A stretch of DNA of 64,000 nt from positions 124,001 to 188,000 of the forward strand of contig NZ_CP085344.1 in the NCBI RefSeq assembly GCF_020618415.1, written 5' to 3'. Source of the DNA: Cupriavidus sp. MP-37. GTDB lineage: Bacteria; Pseudomonadota; Gammaproteobacteria; Burkholderiales; Burkholderiaceae. Within the stretch, counting starts at the first letter, position 1, and the number at the start of each line of letters is the position of its first letter. A program made the position numbers and the translations under genes. Positions 50,139 to 59,792 of the stretch are shown piece after piece. The notes below the pieces were generated by a model. That model was not told where the DNA came from. It was given only the letters and a program-made list of their open reading frames with translations, and made no database searches.

Positions 50139-52217
50139 ATGAGCCTGAACCGCATGAGCCCGTCGGAGCGGCGGGCCGCATATATGCTGATCTTCGCCGG
50201 CTGCGAGGCCGAGCCGGACCGCTTTACCAGCGATCTGCCGGTCAGCTCCGAAGTCTGGCTGCTGTATGCGTCCGGCGAATCGTTCGAGGTGCCGCGCGGC
50301 TTGCTGCTGACGCCGCACCACGACGCCGGCATTGCCGCGCTGCGCGCCGCGGTGCTGCGGCGCCTGCCGGCGCTGGCCGGGCCCGCAGCGGACCACGAAG
50401 GCCAGCGCTTTCTTGCCGCCAACGAATCGCACCTGCTGGCGCAGATCGACTTCTTCGACATGCTGCGCCTGCTGCCGCTCACTGCCTGGTGGCAGCGCGA
50501 GGTGCGCGTGCCGATGGCCGGCATCAAATGGACGCCCGCCGCGCGCCGGGCGCTGGCGCTGAGCCTGACCGGCGATGCCCTGGTGCGCTGGCTGGGCGAG
50601 TCGGTGCTGGCCCATGTCGGCAGCGAGGCGGCGCTGGCCCGCTTCAAGGACATCGGCTACACCGCGGCGCGTACCCGCTTCGGCGGCCTCGCCGCCCCCG
50701 CCGGGCAGGCGCTGGGGCGGCTGGTCAATGTCGCCGCGCAGTACGTCGCGTTGACGCTGCTGGGGCTGAGCGACGACAGCTTCCCGCCCGGCGGCCTGGC
50801 GCAGCGCGTCACGCAGGCCAGCCGCCGGGTGCTGGAGACGCTGTGGGACTGCCTGCAGGACGATCACGTGGAAGCGGCCGCGCCGGCAGCCGGCATGGCC
50901 ACGGGGGTGGCTGGCGCCGATGCCGCCGAAGCCGCTGCCATCGCGCCGCTATGGCGTATCTCCGTGAACCGGCCGGCCGAGCATGCGGTGTTCGCCTCGC
51001 GCAAGACCGTCAAGGCCGATGCGGCGATCCGCGTGTTCGATACCGGCGGCCAGGGCGTGTGCTGGGCGGTGATCGATTCCGGCATCGATGCGCGCCATCC
51101 GGCCTTCTTCGACCCGCTCAAGCTGGACGGCCCGCTGCCGCTGCGCGACGGGCTGATCGCGCCGCGCCTGTCGCGCGTGGCCAGGACGCTGGATTTCACG
51201 CGCCTGTCGGCGATCACCAGCGGCCGCCTGCCGCCCATGCCCAAGGACAAGCGCGGGCCCGGCGAGGCGGAACTGCGGCAGCGCATCGCCGCGATTGCCG
51301 ATGACCTGGCGCACGGCCGCATCATCGACTGGTCCGTGATCGAGCCCCTGCTGGAAATCCGCCACGACGATCCGGCGCAATACGTGGCTCCCGGCGGCAG
51401 CCATGGCACGCATGTGGCGGGCATCATCGGCGCCGGCTGGCCATCGTCGGCCTACCTGGCGCGGCCGGATCCCATGCCGCTGCCGCCCGAGCTGGTGGAA
51501 GCCGGCGATGTCAGCGGCATCTGCCCGCGCATCGAACTGCTCGACCTGCGCATTTTCGATGCGCAGGGCAGGGGCGACGAGTTCGGCATCCTGGGGGCGC
51601 TGCAGTACGTGCGCTGGCTCAACCAGAGCCGCGACCGGCAGTCGGTGCATGGCATCAACCTGAGCGTGGCGTTGCGCCACGACGTGCGCAGCTACGCCTG
51701 CGGCAGCACGCCGGTGTGCGTCGAGTGCGACCGCCTGGTGGCCAGCGGCGTGATCGTGGTGGCGGCAGCCGGCAACTACGGCTACGACGAGGCCTACGCC
51801 GCCGAACACATGGGCGCGGGCTTCCGCGGCCAGACCATCACCGATCCCGGCAATGCGCGCGCCGTGATCACGGTCGGTGCGACCCATCGCACCGATCCCT
51901 ACCGCTTCGGCATCTCCTACTTTTCCAGCCACGGGCCCACCGGCGATGGCCGCATCAAGCCCGACCTGGTCGCGCCCGGGGAGAAGATCACCTCGACCGT
52001 GCCCGGCGGCACGCTGGCATCGATGGATGGCACCAGCATGGCCGCACCGCATGTGTCCGGGGTCGCGGCGCTGCTGCTGTCGCGCAACAATGAGCTGATG
52101 GGCCAGCCCGAGACCGTCAAGACCATCCTGTGCGCCGCGGCGACGGACCTGGGGCGCGAGCGCGCCTTCCAGGGTGCCGGGCTGGTCGACGCGCTGCGCG
52201 CGCTGCAGCGCGTGTAG
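50139..52217 (+). CDS. Subtilisin-family (S8) serine protease, cytoplasmic, with an uncharacterised N-terminal domain
   Basis: AGGGGGACCC precedes ATG 50139. The 692-residue protein has no signal peptide. Residues 1 to about 290 are a region I do not recognise, helix-rich and ending in an Ala-rich linker. The S8 domain has Asp313 (VIDSGIDARHP), His422 (GGSHGTHVAGI), the oxyanion Asn546 (VVAAAGNYG) and Ser633 (MDGTSMAAPHVSG). A roughly 75-residue insertion lies between the Asp and His, and CGSTPVCVEC (three Cys) lies before the Asn motif. The triad is complete. The lack of an export signal suggests intracellular proteolysis or a non-classical role. Confidence 0.9.
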   Translation: MSLNRMSPSERRAAYMLIFAGCEAEPDRFTSDLPVSSEVWLLYASGESFEVPRGLLLTPHHDAGIAALRAAVLRRLPALAGPAADHEGQRFLAANESHLLAQIDFFDMLRLLPLTAWWQREVRVPMAGIKWTPAARRALALSLTGDALVRWLGESVLAHVGSEAALARFKDIGYTAARTRFGGLAAPAGQALGRLVNVAAQYVALTLLGLSDDSFPPGGLAQRVTQASRRVLETLWDCLQDDHVEAAAPAAGMATGVAGADAAEAAAIAPLWRISVNRPAEHAVFASRKTVKADAAIRVFDTGGQGVCWAVIDSGIDARHPAFFDPLKLDGPLPLRDGLIAPRLSRVARTLDFTRLSAITSGRLPPMPKDKRGPGEAELRQRIAAIADDLAHGRIIDWSVIEPLLEIRHDDPAQYVAPGGSHGTHVAGIIGAGWPSSAYLARPDPMPLPPELVEAGDVSGICPRIELLDLRIFDAQGRGDEFGILGALQYVRWLNQSRDRQSVHGINLSVALRHDVRSYACGSTPVCVECDRLVASGVIVVAAAGNYGYDEAYAAEHMGAGFRGQTITDPGNARAVITVGATHRTDPYRFGISYFSSHGPTGDGRIKPDLVAPGEKITSTVPGGTLASMDGTSMAAPHVSGVAALLLSRNNELMGQPETVKTILCAAATDLGRERAFQGAGLVDALRALQRV

Positions 52218-52235
52218 GCCGCGGCGGCCAGCTCA

Positions 52236-52264
52236 ACAAAAAAGCCGGCAATTGCCGGCTTTTC
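52236..52264. terminator. Bidirectional terminator between the S8 protease and argC
   Basis: A perfect palindrome (half-site AAAAGCCGGCAA) spans 52240-52263, with A residues before and T residues after, so it can end both convergent genes. Confidence 0.92.
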
Positions 52265-52286
52265 TCATGTGTGCGGAGCAGAAACC

Positions 52287-53234
52287 TCAGGCGCGCAGTC
52301 CGCTGGCCTCGTCGGCACCCACATGCACGTTCATGCATTGCACCGCCGCGCCGGCCGCGCCCTTGCCCAGGTTGTCCAGGCGCGCCACCAGGTTCAGGCG
52401 CTCGGCATTGCCGAACACGAACAGGTCGACGCGGTTGGTGTCGTTGTTGGCCTGCACATCGAAGAAGCCGCGGTCGAGGTTGTCGGCGCTGTCGTACGGC
52501 ATCACGCGCACGAACTGCTCGCCTTCATAGTGCTGGCGATAGATCTCGACGATCTGCTCGGGGCTGACCTTGCGCGCCAGCCGCTCGGCGAACACGGGCA
52601 CCGTCACCGCCAGGCCCTTGAGGAAATTGCCGACGATGGGGTTGAAGATCGGCGCCTGCGCCAGCCCGGCCTGCACGCGCATTTCCGGCAGGTGCTTGTG
52701 CTCCAGGCCCAGTGCGTACGGACGCGGGCTGTTCAGCTTCGGGTTACCACCGGCCTCGAACTCGGCAATCATCGACTTGCCGCCGCCGCTGTAGCCGGTC
52801 AGCGAGAACGCCGACAGCGGGTAGTCGGCCGGCAGCACGCCGGCATCCACCAGCGGGCGCACCGCCAGCACGAAGGCGCTGGCGTGGCAGCCCGGCACCG
52901 CGATGCGCTTGCTGGCGCGGATCTTGTCGCGCTGGCCGCGCGCCAGTTCGGGCAGGCCATAGGCCCAGTTGTCGGCAGTGCGGAACGCCGTGCTGGCGTC
53001 GATCACGCAGGTGTCCGGGTTGGTCACCAGCGACACCGCCTCGCGCGAGGCCACGTCGGGCAGGCACAGGAAGGCGACATCGGCGGCGTTCAGGAAGCGT
53101 GCTCGTTCGGCCGGGTCCTTGCGCTTGTCTTCGGCAATGCGCAGCAGTTCCACGTCGGCACGACCGGAAAGATAGTCGAGCAGCCGGAGACCGGTGGTGC
53201 CTTCCTGACCATCGACGAACACTTTGAAAACCAT
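52287..53234 (-). CDS. argC: N-acetyl-gamma-glutamyl-phosphate reductase (type 2)
   Basis: The 315-residue NADPH-dependent reductase makes N-acetylglutamate semialdehyde. It shows [18 protein letters not shown] (nucleotide-binding loop), [10 protein letters not shown], the active-site Cys in [10 protein letters not shown] and the C-terminal HVG region. The shorter length and the [13 protein letters not shown] start are the type 2 ArgC layout. argB is 12 kb away. A bidirectional terminator separates it from the protease gene. Confidence 0.95.
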   Translation of the reverse strand: MVFKVFVDGQEGTTGLRLLDYLSGRADVELLRIAEDKRKDPAERARFLNAADVAFLCLPDVASREAVSLVTNPDTCVIDASTAFRTADNWAYGLPELARGQRDKIRASKRIAVPGCHASAFVLAVRPLVDAGVLPADYPLSAFSLTGYSGGGKSMIAEFEAGGNPKLNSPRPYALGLEHKHLPEMRVQAGLAQAPIFNPIVGNFLKGLAVTVPVFAERLARKVSPEQIVEIYRQHYEGEQFVRVMPYDSADNLDRGFFDVQANNDTNRVDLFVFGNAERLNLVARLDNLGKGAAGAAVQCMNVHVGADEASGLRA

Positions 53235-53384
53235 GGCTGACTCGCTCTTTGAAATGCGGGAATGCGAAACCTCTCCTGCCAGGCGCAGGGGCGAACCCGC
53301 ATTGTAGCGGGGATGGGGGCCTGTCGCAGGGGTTTGTACCGATTGGAGTCTTGCGCCTTGGCACAGTTCGCGGCTTGCGGGATT

Positions 53385-53399
53385 TAACCTAGTAGGTTA
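53385..53399. promoter_or_regulatory. MqsA operator of the mqsRA module
   Basis: TAACCT-AGT-AGGTTA is a perfect palindrome that matches the AACCT-N3-AGGTT operator known for MqsA. It ends 7 bases before the mqsR start, where it would cover the promoter or ribosome site, as expected for autorepression. Confidence 0.88.
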
Positions 53400-53405
53400 G
53401 TTTAC

Positions 53406-53702
53406 ATGGAGAAGGGGACGGCGCATTACCCGTTGAGGCATGTGAAAGCGCTGTTGCTGGCGGGCAAGATGAAAATGACGTTTGCCGCGTATTCCCATGC
53501 GGCGATGATGGGCCTGCGATGGCTTGGGGTTCGCGACATCCTGGTCCGGCTCGAGCCGGGGGACTTCTACAAAAGCATGACAACGTATGAAGACCACCGG
53601 GTCTGGCAGGACGTCTACCGGCCTGTCACGCCGCATGGCGCCTTGTATGTGAAGCTTACCGTGACCGATGAGGTGCTGGTCGTTTCCTTCAAGCCAAGGT
53701 AG
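53406..53702 (+). CDS. mqsR: MqsR-type mRNA interferase toxin
   Basis: The 98-residue protein equals the length of E. coli MqsR and shares its layout: HYPLRHVKALLLAGKMKMT, DFYKSMTTYEDHRVWQDVYRP and GALYVKLTVTDEVLVVSFK, with the Lys, Gln and Tyr of the RelE-like active site. It cleaves mRNA, mainly at GCU-like sites in E. coli. It starts just after the MqsA operator, and mqsA follows after 29 bases. The codon and base composition is less GC-rich than neighbouring genes, suggesting acquisition. Confidence 0.93.
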   Translation: MEKGTAHYPLRHVKALLLAGKMKMTFAAYSHAAMMGLRWLGVRDILVRLEPGDFYKSMTTYEDHRVWQDVYRPVTPHGALYVKLTVTDEVLVVSFKPR

Positions 53703-53731
53703 CACCCCAGCGAACAGCCAGAGGAGGCAAG

Positions 53732-54130
53732 ATGAAGTGTCCCGAGTGCGGTGGCGCGGAACTGGTGGCCGGAATGCGAGACATGCCCTATACGTACCGC
53801 GGTGAGACCACGGTGATTCCCAATGTGCCAGGGCAATGGTGCCCCAACTGCGGCGAAGGTGTGCTGCCCCGTGACAGCGACTGGGTGAGCGATGCCATGC
53901 TGGCCTTCAACAGGCAGGTCAATGCCGCCCTGGTCGATCCGGCCTTTATCACCGAAGTCCGCAAGAAGCTCCGCCTGGACCAGCGCGAGGCCGCCGAAAT
54001 CTTTGGCGGCGGCGTCAATGCGTTCTCGCGCTACGAAACCGGCCGGACCAAGCCGCCGCTGGCACTGATCAAGCTACTGAAGCTGCTTGACCGCCACCCT
54101 GAACTTCTCGATGAAGTCCGGGCGGCGTGA
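53732..54130 (+). CDS. mqsA: MqsA-type antitoxin and autorepressor
   Basis: The 132-residue protein has an N-terminal zinc domain with MKCPECGG and WCPNCGEG (two CxxC pairs) that masks the toxin, and a C-terminal XRE helix-turn-helix with LDQREAAEIFGGGVNAFSRYETGRTKPP. The Asn and Arg recognition residues of MqsA are kept. It binds the palindrome at 53385-53399. AGAGGAGGCAAG precedes the ATG. Confidence 0.94.
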   Translation: MKCPECGGAELVAGMRDMPYTYRGETTVIPNVPGQWCPNCGEGVLPRDSDWVSDAMLAFNRQVNAALVDPAFITEVRKKLRLDQREAAEIFGGGVNAFSRYETGRTKPPLALIKLLKLLDRHPELLDEVRAA

Positions 54131-54153
54131 GGGCTTACCGCTGAGCTTACCGC

Positions 54154-54930
54154 TCAGAGCGGAAAGTTATAGTCGATCGACAACGGCGCGTGGTCGCTGA
54201 ACTTCTCGTCCTTGTAGATCGAGCACAGCTGCGCGGTGTCGGCGATCTTCGGCGTGGCCAGGTGGTAGTCGATGCGCCACCCGACGTTCTTGGCATAGGC
54301 CTGGCCACGGTTGCTCCACCAGGTGTACTGGTCCGGCCGCGGGTCCAGCTTGCGGAACACGTCGACATAGCCGTGCACGTCGAACAGCTCGCCGATCCAG
54401 GCGCGCTCTTCCGGCAGGAACCCTGAATTCTTCAGGTTGCCCTTCCAGTTCTTGATGTCGATTTCCTTGTGCGCGATGTTGACGTCGCCGCACAGCACGA
54501 TCTCGCGCCCGCTCGCCTTCAGCTGCAGCAGGTGCGGCAGGAACGCTTCCATGAAGCGGAACTTGGCCAGCTGGCGCTCCTCGCCGCTGGAGCCAGACGG
54601 CACGTACACCGAAATCACCGCCAGGTGCGGATACTGCACTTCCACATAGCGGCCCTCGCTGTCGAACTCGGCATTGCCGAAGCCGGTGATGACCCGCTCG
54701 GGCTTGTGGCGCGTGTAGAGCCCCACGCCGCTGTAGCCCTTCTTCTCGGCGTAATGGAAATAGCCGTGGTAGCCATGTGGCGCCAGGAACGCTTCCGTCA
54801 TGTCGGCGGCCTGCGCCTTCAGTTCCTGCACGCAGACCATGTCTGCGTCCTGCTTGCCCATCCAGTCGAAAAAGCCTTTCTTCGACGCGGAGCGGATGCC
54901 GTTGAGGTTGGCGCTGATAATCCGTAACAT
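54154..54930 (-). CDS. xthA: Exodeoxyribonuclease III
   Basis: The 258-residue enzyme has MLRIISANLNGIRSASKKGF, the metal-binding Glu in VCVQELKAQ, GYSGVGLYTR, CGDVNIAHKEIDIKN and the C-terminal SDHAPLSIDY with the catalytic His. It repairs AP sites and trims 3' ends. It lies divergent from pyrE with a 30-bp gap, so promoters must overlap. Confidence 0.96.
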   Translation of the reverse strand: MLRIISANLNGIRSASKKGFFDWMGKQDADMVCVQELKAQAADMTEAFLAPHGYHGYFHYAEKKGYSGVGLYTRHKPERVITGFGNAEFDSEGRYVEVQYPHLAVISVYVPSGSSGEERQLAKFRFMEAFLPHLLQLKASGREIVLCGDVNIAHKEIDIKNWKGNLKNSGFLPEERAWIGELFDVHGYVDVFRKLDPRPDQYTWWSNRGQAYAKNVGWRIDYHLATPKIADTAQLCSIYKDEKFSDHAPLSIDYNFPL

Positions 54931-54960
54931 TCGGGGAAATTTTGAATTCAGAGAGAAATG

Positions 54961-55662
54961 ATGACGCAGCACAACTCGCCTGCCGGTGCCGTGGGTACCG
55001 CCGGCAATGACCTCAGCCAGACCTTTATCCGCTTCGCGCTCGACGCGGGCGTGCTGTCGTTCGGCGAGTTCGTCACCAAGGCCGGCCGCAAATCGCCTTA
55101 CTTCTTCAATGCCGGCCTGTTCAACCAGGGCGGCATGCTGGGCCAGGTGGCGCAATTCTATGCGAAAACCCTGCTGGCCTCGGGCGTGCAGTTCGACGTG
55201 CTGTTCGGGCCCGCGTACAAGGGCATCACGCTGGCGTCGGCGACGGCCGTGGCGCTGGCCGGCATGGGACGTGATGTCGGCTTCGCGTACAACCGCAAGG
55301 AAGCCAAGGACCACGGCGAAGGCGGCACGCTGGTCGGGGCCAGGCTGCAGGGCAAGGTGGTGATCATCGACGACGTGATCTCCGCCGGCACCTCGGTGCG
55401 CGAGTCGGTGAACCTGATCCGTGCGGCCGGCGCCGAGCCTGCCGCGGTGCTGATCGCACTGGACCGCATGGAAAAGAGCGGCACCGCAGAGCAGGTCGGC
55501 ACCCATTCGGCGGTGCAGGACGTGCAGCGCGAATTCGGCATCCCGGTGATCGCCATCGCCAGCCTGAAGGACCTGCTGGCCTATCTCGATGCCTCGCAGG
55601 ATCCGGCGCTGGGCGCGTCGCGCGAGGCCGTGGCGGCCTATCGTCAGCGCTACGGCGTCTGA
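54961..55662 (+). CDS. pyrE: Orotate phosphoribosyltransferase
   Basis: The ATG at 54961 has AGAGAG upstream at a better distance than the ATG directly before it (54958). The 233-residue enzyme carries the PRPP loop [17 protein letters not shown] near residue 140, [11 protein letters not shown] and the Lys-rich catalytic loop [12 protein letters not shown]. It makes OMP in pyrimidine synthesis. The C-terminal [14 protein letters not shown] is usual for betaproteobacterial PyrE. Confidence 0.95.
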   Translation: MTQHNSPAGAVGTAGNDLSQTFIRFALDAGVLSFGEFVTKAGRKSPYFFNAGLFNQGGMLGQVAQFYAKTLLASGVQFDVLFGPAYKGITLASATAVALAGMGRDVGFAYNRKEAKDHGEGGTLVGARLQGKVVIIDDVISAGTSVRESVNLIRAAGAEPAAVLIALDRMEKSGTAEQVGTHSAVQDVQREFGIPVIAIASLKDLLAYLDASQDPALGASREAVAAYRQRYGV

Positions 55663-55752
55663 AACCGTTGTAGAGATCGGGCGCTGGCAGCCAGCGTCCG
55701 AGGCGTGGCCGGTAGGCACACGGCTGACTTTCAGACTGGGAGGGAGCGCGGC

Positions 55753-57060
55753 GTGGCGGCAAAGGAGCGGCAGGAACGGGCAGTGCGGCAGGCGGCAACG
55801 CCGTCCCCGACGGCGGAGTCCGCCGGCAACGGCGAGTCGCTGGCCGAGCGCGGCGCCCAGGTACGGCCGCGCAAGCCGGTGCGCCAGGCCGCCAAGGCCC
55901 CCGACCGGCCCGCGCACGAGGCTTACGCCGTGCGCGCCTTGGTGCTGCAGGGTGGTGGGGCGCTGGGGGCCTACCAGGCCGGCGTGTACCAGGGCCTGGC
56001 CGACGGCGGCATCTTCCCCAACTGGGTCGCCGGCATTTCGATCGGTGCGTTGAACGCGGCCATCATCGCCGGCAATCCGCCGCAGCGCCGGGTGGAGCAG
56101 CTGCGGGCGTTCTGGGAGCATATCTGCGCGCAGCCTTGGCTGCCCAGCCTGTCCTACACCTGGTTTGCCGATGACGCGGCAAGCTGGCCCGAGCCGATGC
56201 GGATCTGGTTCGACGGCCTGCACGCGGCGCGCGCCATGCTGGAAGGCCAGCGCGGCTTCTTCCAGCCGCGCAGCTGGCCGGCGCTGATGTCGCGCTACTC
56301 GGATCCGACCCATGCCAGCTTCTACGACACCAAGCCGCTGAAGGCCACGCTGGAGCGCTTTGCCGACTTCGACCTGATCAACCATCGCCCCGACCTGATG
56401 CGGGTGTCGGTGGGCGCGGTCAACGTGCGCACCGGCAACTTCGCCTACTTCGACAATACCCGCGACAAGCTCTGCGCCGAGCATTTCATGGCCTCGGGCG
56501 CGCTGCCGCCAGGCTTTCCGGCGGTGGAGATCGATGGCGAGTACTACTGGGACGGCGGGCTGGTCTCGAACACGCCGCTGGCCGAGGTGCTGACCGCGCA
56601 GCCGCGGCGCGACGCGCTGATTTTCCAGGTGGACCTGTGGAGCGCGCGTGGCAAGCTGCCGCATGACCTGATCGATGTGGCCGAGCGCCAGAAGGACATC
56701 CAGTATTCCAGCCGGACCCGCGCCATCACCGACTACATGCGCGAGCAGCAGAACCTGCGCCGCATGCTCAACGAGGTGATGGCGCTGGTGCCGCCTTCAA
56801 AGCGCAATAACGACTGGTACCGGCGCGCGGCCGAGCAGTCGTGCGATGCGCGCCGCAACGTGATCCAGCTGATCTACCGCGACAAGTCGTTCGAGAACCT
56901 GGCCAAGGACTACCAGTTCGGCCCGCTGACCATGCACGAGCACTGGACCAGCGGGCTGGAAGATATCCGCCAGACGCTGCGCCATCCGCAATGGCTGGCC
57001 ATGCCCAGCCGCGAGCAGCCGTTCGTCACGCACGACGTGCATCGTGGCAACGGCGGCTGA
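55753..57060 (+). CDS. Patatin-like phospholipase with DUF3734-type C-terminus
   Basis: The GTG at 55753 is preceded by GGGAGGGAG, the best ribosome site. The 435-residue protein has a charged, Pro/Ala-rich N-terminal 55 residues, then the patatin domain: oxyanion loop LQGGGALGAYQAGVY, nucleophile in GISIGALNA (Ser96) and catalytic Asp in DGGLVSNTPL. The C-terminal part (RRDALIFQVDLWSARGKLP onward) fits DUF3734. It probably hydrolyses phospholipids or PHB-associated lipids; the substrate is unproven. The stop is 22 bases from the convergent PPK2 stop. Confidence 0.88.
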   Translation: MAAKERQERAVRQAATPSPTAESAGNGESLAERGAQVRPRKPVRQAAKAPDRPAHEAYAVRALVLQGGGALGAYQAGVYQGLADGGIFPNWVAGISIGALNAAIIAGNPPQRRVEQLRAFWEHICAQPWLPSLSYTWFADDAASWPEPMRIWFDGLHAARAMLEGQRGFFQPRSWPALMSRYSDPTHASFYDTKPLKATLERFADFDLINHRPDLMRVSVGAVNVRTGNFAYFDNTRDKLCAEHFMASGALPPGFPAVEIDGEYYWDGGLVSNTPLAEVLTAQPRRDALIFQVDLWSARGKLPHDLIDVAERQKDIQYSSRTRAITDYMREQQNLRRMLNEVMALVPPSKRNNDWYRRAAEQSCDARRNVIQLIYRDKSFENLAKDYQFGPLTMHEHWTSGLEDIRQTLRHPQWLAMPSREQPFVTHDVHRGNGG

Positions 57061-57081
57061 GCACGGCCGGCGCGCGCTGGC

Positions 57082-57891
57082 TCAGTCGACCTTGACCTTG
57101 GCCAGTTCCGGACGCGCCGGCGGATACGCTGGCTTCAAATCCGCGAAGACCCTGGTCATGATCTCGGCCACCATCAGGTTGCGGTGGGTCTTGGAGTCGG
57201 CCGGCACCACGTACCAGGGGCAGTCGGGCGTGCTGGTGGCCATGATGGCGGCCTCGTAGGCATCCATGTAGGCCTTCCAGTGCTTGCGCTCGGCGAGGTC
57301 CTTGGTGTCGAATTTCCAGTGCTTGTCGGGGTCCGCCAGGCGCGCTTCGAGCCGCGATTTCTGCTCGTCGCGCGAAATATGCAGGAAGCACTTGACGATG
57401 GTGGTGCCGGTCTCGGTCAGCATCGACTCGAATTCCCGGATCTGGCGGAAGCGCCGTTCGCACTCGGCGGCGTCGATCCAGTGGTGCACGCGCGTGATCA
57501 GCACGTCTTCATAGTGGCTGCGGTTGAACACAACGATCTCGCCCGACTTTGGCACCTGCAGGTGGATGCGCCACAGGAAATCGCGCGCCAGTTCCTCGGG
57601 CGACGGCGCCTTGAAGCCCACCACGCGGATGCCGAGCGGATCGAAGCTGCGGAACACGCCGCGCACGGTGCCGTCCTTGCCGCTGGTATCCATGCCTTGC
57701 AGCACCACCAGCAGCTTGCGGCGGTGCTCGGCATAGAAGATGTCCTGCTGCGCGTCGAGCGCGTTGCTCAGCTCGATGATGCGGGCCAGGTCTTCCTCTT
57801 TCTTGCCGCATGACAGCGGCTTGCTGCCCGGGTCGAAGTCGGCAAGGCGGAATCGCTTGCCCGAGGTGATGCGGAAATCGTCCAGCGGCAT
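57082..57891 (-). CDS. ppk2: Polyphosphate kinase 2 family protein
   Basis: The 269-residue enzyme has the PPK2 Walker A VVLQGMDTSGKDGTVRGVF near residue 63 and the lid/Walker B region VVFNRSHYEDVL. The sequence lacks the extra module of class I proteins and fits the single-domain PPK2 that phosphorylates nucleoside mono- or diphosphates from polyphosphate. It ends in a Lys/Pro-rich tail. It stands alone on its strand. Confidence 0.93.
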   Translation of the reverse strand: MPLDDFRITSGKRFRLADFDPGSKPLSCGKKEEDLARIIELSNALDAQQDIFYAEHRRKLLVVLQGMDTSGKDGTVRGVFRSFDPLGIRVVGFKAPSPEELARDFLWRIHLQVPKSGEIVVFNRSHYEDVLITRVHHWIDAAECERRFRQIREFESMLTETGTTIVKCFLHISRDEQKSRLEARLADPDKHWKFDTKDLAERKHWKAYMDAYEAAIMATSTPDCPWYVVPADSKTHRNLMVAEIMTRVFADLKPAYPPARPELAKVKVD

Positions 57892-57942
57892 GGGCGCTCC
57901 ATTCGCGATGATCTGCGGATCAGGAAATCGGGCGCCCCGGGG

Positions 57943-57984
57943 CTGCGCTGCAAGGCAGGATGGGGAACAGGGGCGCGCAGCCCC
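57943..57984. terminator. Hairpin downstream of dapF
   Basis: GGGGCTGCGC and GCGCAGCCCC are exact complements separated by about 20 bases, just past the dapF stop on the minus strand. No clear T tract follows, so termination is probable rather than certain. Confidence 0.5.
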
Positions 57985-57989
57985 TATGG

Positions 57990-58856
57990 TCAGGCCGGCA
58001 GGGCCGCCAGGTCAATGCTGCCTTCGAACACGGTGGTGGCCGGGCCGGTCATGCGCACCGGTTCGGCGCCGCCGTCCCAGGCGATGGTCAGCTCGCCGCC
58101 ATGGGTCTGGACCCGCACCGGCGAATCCAGCAGGCCGCGCCGGATGCCGGCCACCACCGCCGCGCAGGCGCCGGTGCCGCACGCCAGGGTCTCGCCGGCG
58201 CCGCGCTCGTAGACGCGCAGGCGGATGGCGTGGCGGTCTTCGATCTGCATGAAGCCGGCGTTGACGCGGTTCGGGAAGGCCGAGTGATGCTCGATCACCG
58301 GGCCGTCCTGCAGCACCGGGAAGTTCTCGACGTCGTCCACCACCTGCACCGCATGCGGATTGCCCATCGACACCGCCGAAATCCATTCGGTGCGGCCGTT
58401 GACCTCGAGGCCGTACAGCGTGTCGGCACCTTCGGCCTGCGTGGGCAGGCCTTGCGCGTGGAACGGCACGCGCGCCGGTTCCAGCTCGGGCGCGCCCATG
58501 TCGACCGTGACCTGGCCATCGTCCTGCAGCGTCAGCGTGATCACGCCGTTCATGACCTCGACGCGCACCGAACGCTTGTCGGTCATGCCCTGCTCGGTGA
58601 CGAAGCGCACGAAGCAGCGTGCGCCATTGCCGCAGTGCTCGACCTCGCTGCCATCGGCATTGACGATGCGGTAGCGGAAGTCGACGTCCGGGCGCGTCGG
58701 CTTCTCGACGATCAGGATCTGGTCCGCGCCCACGCCGAAATGCCGGCTGGCCAGCGCGCGCCACTGCGCCGGGGTCAGGTCGATCTGCTGGTGGATGCCG
58801 TCGAGCACGACAAAGTCGTTGCCCGCGCCATGCATCTTGGTGAACTTGAGTTTCAT
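57990..58856 (-). CDS. dapF: Diaminopimelate epimerase
   Basis: The 288-residue enzyme has [20 protein letters not shown], the first catalytic Cys in [15 protein letters not shown] (Cys75) and the second in [15 protein letters not shown]. It makes meso-diaminopimelate for peptidoglycan and lysine. It is the last gene of the lpxL-lpxL-dapF transcription unit (42-bp gap upstream). Confidence 0.96.
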   Translation of the reverse strand: MKLKFTKMHGAGNDFVVLDGIHQQIDLTPAQWRALASRHFGVGADQILIVEKPTRPDVDFRYRIVNADGSEVEHCGNGARCFVRFVTEQGMTDKRSVRVEVMNGVITLTLQDDGQVTVDMGAPELEPARVPFHAQGLPTQAEGADTLYGLEVNGRTEWISAVSMGNPHAVQVVDDVENFPVLQDGPVIEHHSAFPNRVNAGFMQIEDRHAIRLRVYERGAGETLACGTGACAAVVAGIRRGLLDSPVRVQTHGGELTIAWDGGAEPVRMTGPATTVFEGSIDLAALPA

Positions 58857-58898
58857 GGTGGGGATTTTAGCGGCGCGGCGCCGGACGTGCCGGCGCGC

Positions 58899-59792
58899 TC
58901 AGTAGATCTCGGGCTCGCCCGGCAGGCGGTGCTTGAAGCGCTTGTGCACCCAATAGTACTCGGGCACGCGGGGGCGGATGCAGTCCTCGAAGAAGGCATT
59001 CATGCGGCGCGTGTCGTCGGTCACGCTGGCGCCCGGGTAGTGTTCCCAGGCTGGCAGCACGCGCAGCACGTAGCCCTGGTAGTCGGGCAGCATCTCGGTG
59101 TAGATCGGTACCACCCTGGCGCCGGTCAGGCGCGCCAGCCGCGATACCGAGGTCAGCGTCAGCGCCTGCACGCCGAAGAACGGCACGAACTCCGAATCGC
59201 GCTCGCCGAAATCCATGTCGGCAATCAGCTGCAGCGCCTCGCCCTTCTTCAGGCAGCGCAGGATGTCGCGCGCGCTGTCGTTGCGAGAAATCATGTTGGC
59301 GCCGAAGCGCCCGCGCGCCTGCTTGAGGAAGCCGTCGAACAGCGCGTTCTTCTGCTTGGTATAGAGCGAGGCGCCGGAGCGGCCGACATGCTCGCGCAGA
59401 TGGATGGTGAGCCGGATCGCGCCGGCTTCGACGCCCGACAGGTGCAGCGTCACCAGGATGTGCGGGGTGCCGTCCAGCGCCACCAGCCCGGCCTGGTCGT
59501 CGATCTGCACCCAGCGGCGCATCTGCGCCTCGCTGCCGGTCCAGAAGATGCCGCGCTCGGCGAAGCTGCGGAACAGGATGCGGAAGCTCTGGCGCGACAG
59601 CGCGTCGATCTCGGCCTCGGTCCGGTCGGGGAAGCACAGCCGCAGGTTGGCCTGCACCACCTTGCGCCGCTCGCTGGGGATCCGGTACAGCAGGCTGCCG
59701 AGCGCCTCGCCGAAGCGCGCGACGAACGGATAGGGCAGTTTGCCCAGCACGGTCAGCAGGCCGATGCCGAGCCACGTGAACACACGGCTCAT
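58899..59792 (-). CDS. lpxL: Lipid A lauroyl/myristoyl acyltransferase (LpxL/HtrB family), copy 2
   Basis: The 297-residue membrane-associated acyltransferase has one N-terminal hydrophobic segment and the HX4E catalytic motif in VTLHLSGVEAGAI, plus the DMDFGERDSEFVPFFGVQA motif that binds the acyl donor. Its product adds a secondary acyl chain to Kdo-lipid A. It starts by overlapping the upstream lpxL copy by 4 bp, so the two are coupled. Confidence 0.92.
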   Translation of the reverse strand: MSRVFTWLGIGLLTVLGKLPYPFVARFGEALGSLLYRIPSERRKVVQANLRLCFPDRTEAEIDALSRQSFRILFRSFAERGIFWTGSEAQMRRWVQIDDQAGLVALDGTPHILVTLHLSGVEAGAIRLTIHLREHVGRSGASLYTKQKNALFDGFLKQARGRFGANMISRNDSARDILRCLKKGEALQLIADMDFGERDSEFVPFFGVQALTLTSVSRLARLTGARVVPIYTEMLPDYQGYVLRVLPAWEHYPGASVTDDTRRMNAFFEDCIRPRVPEYYWVHKRFKHRLPGEPEIY

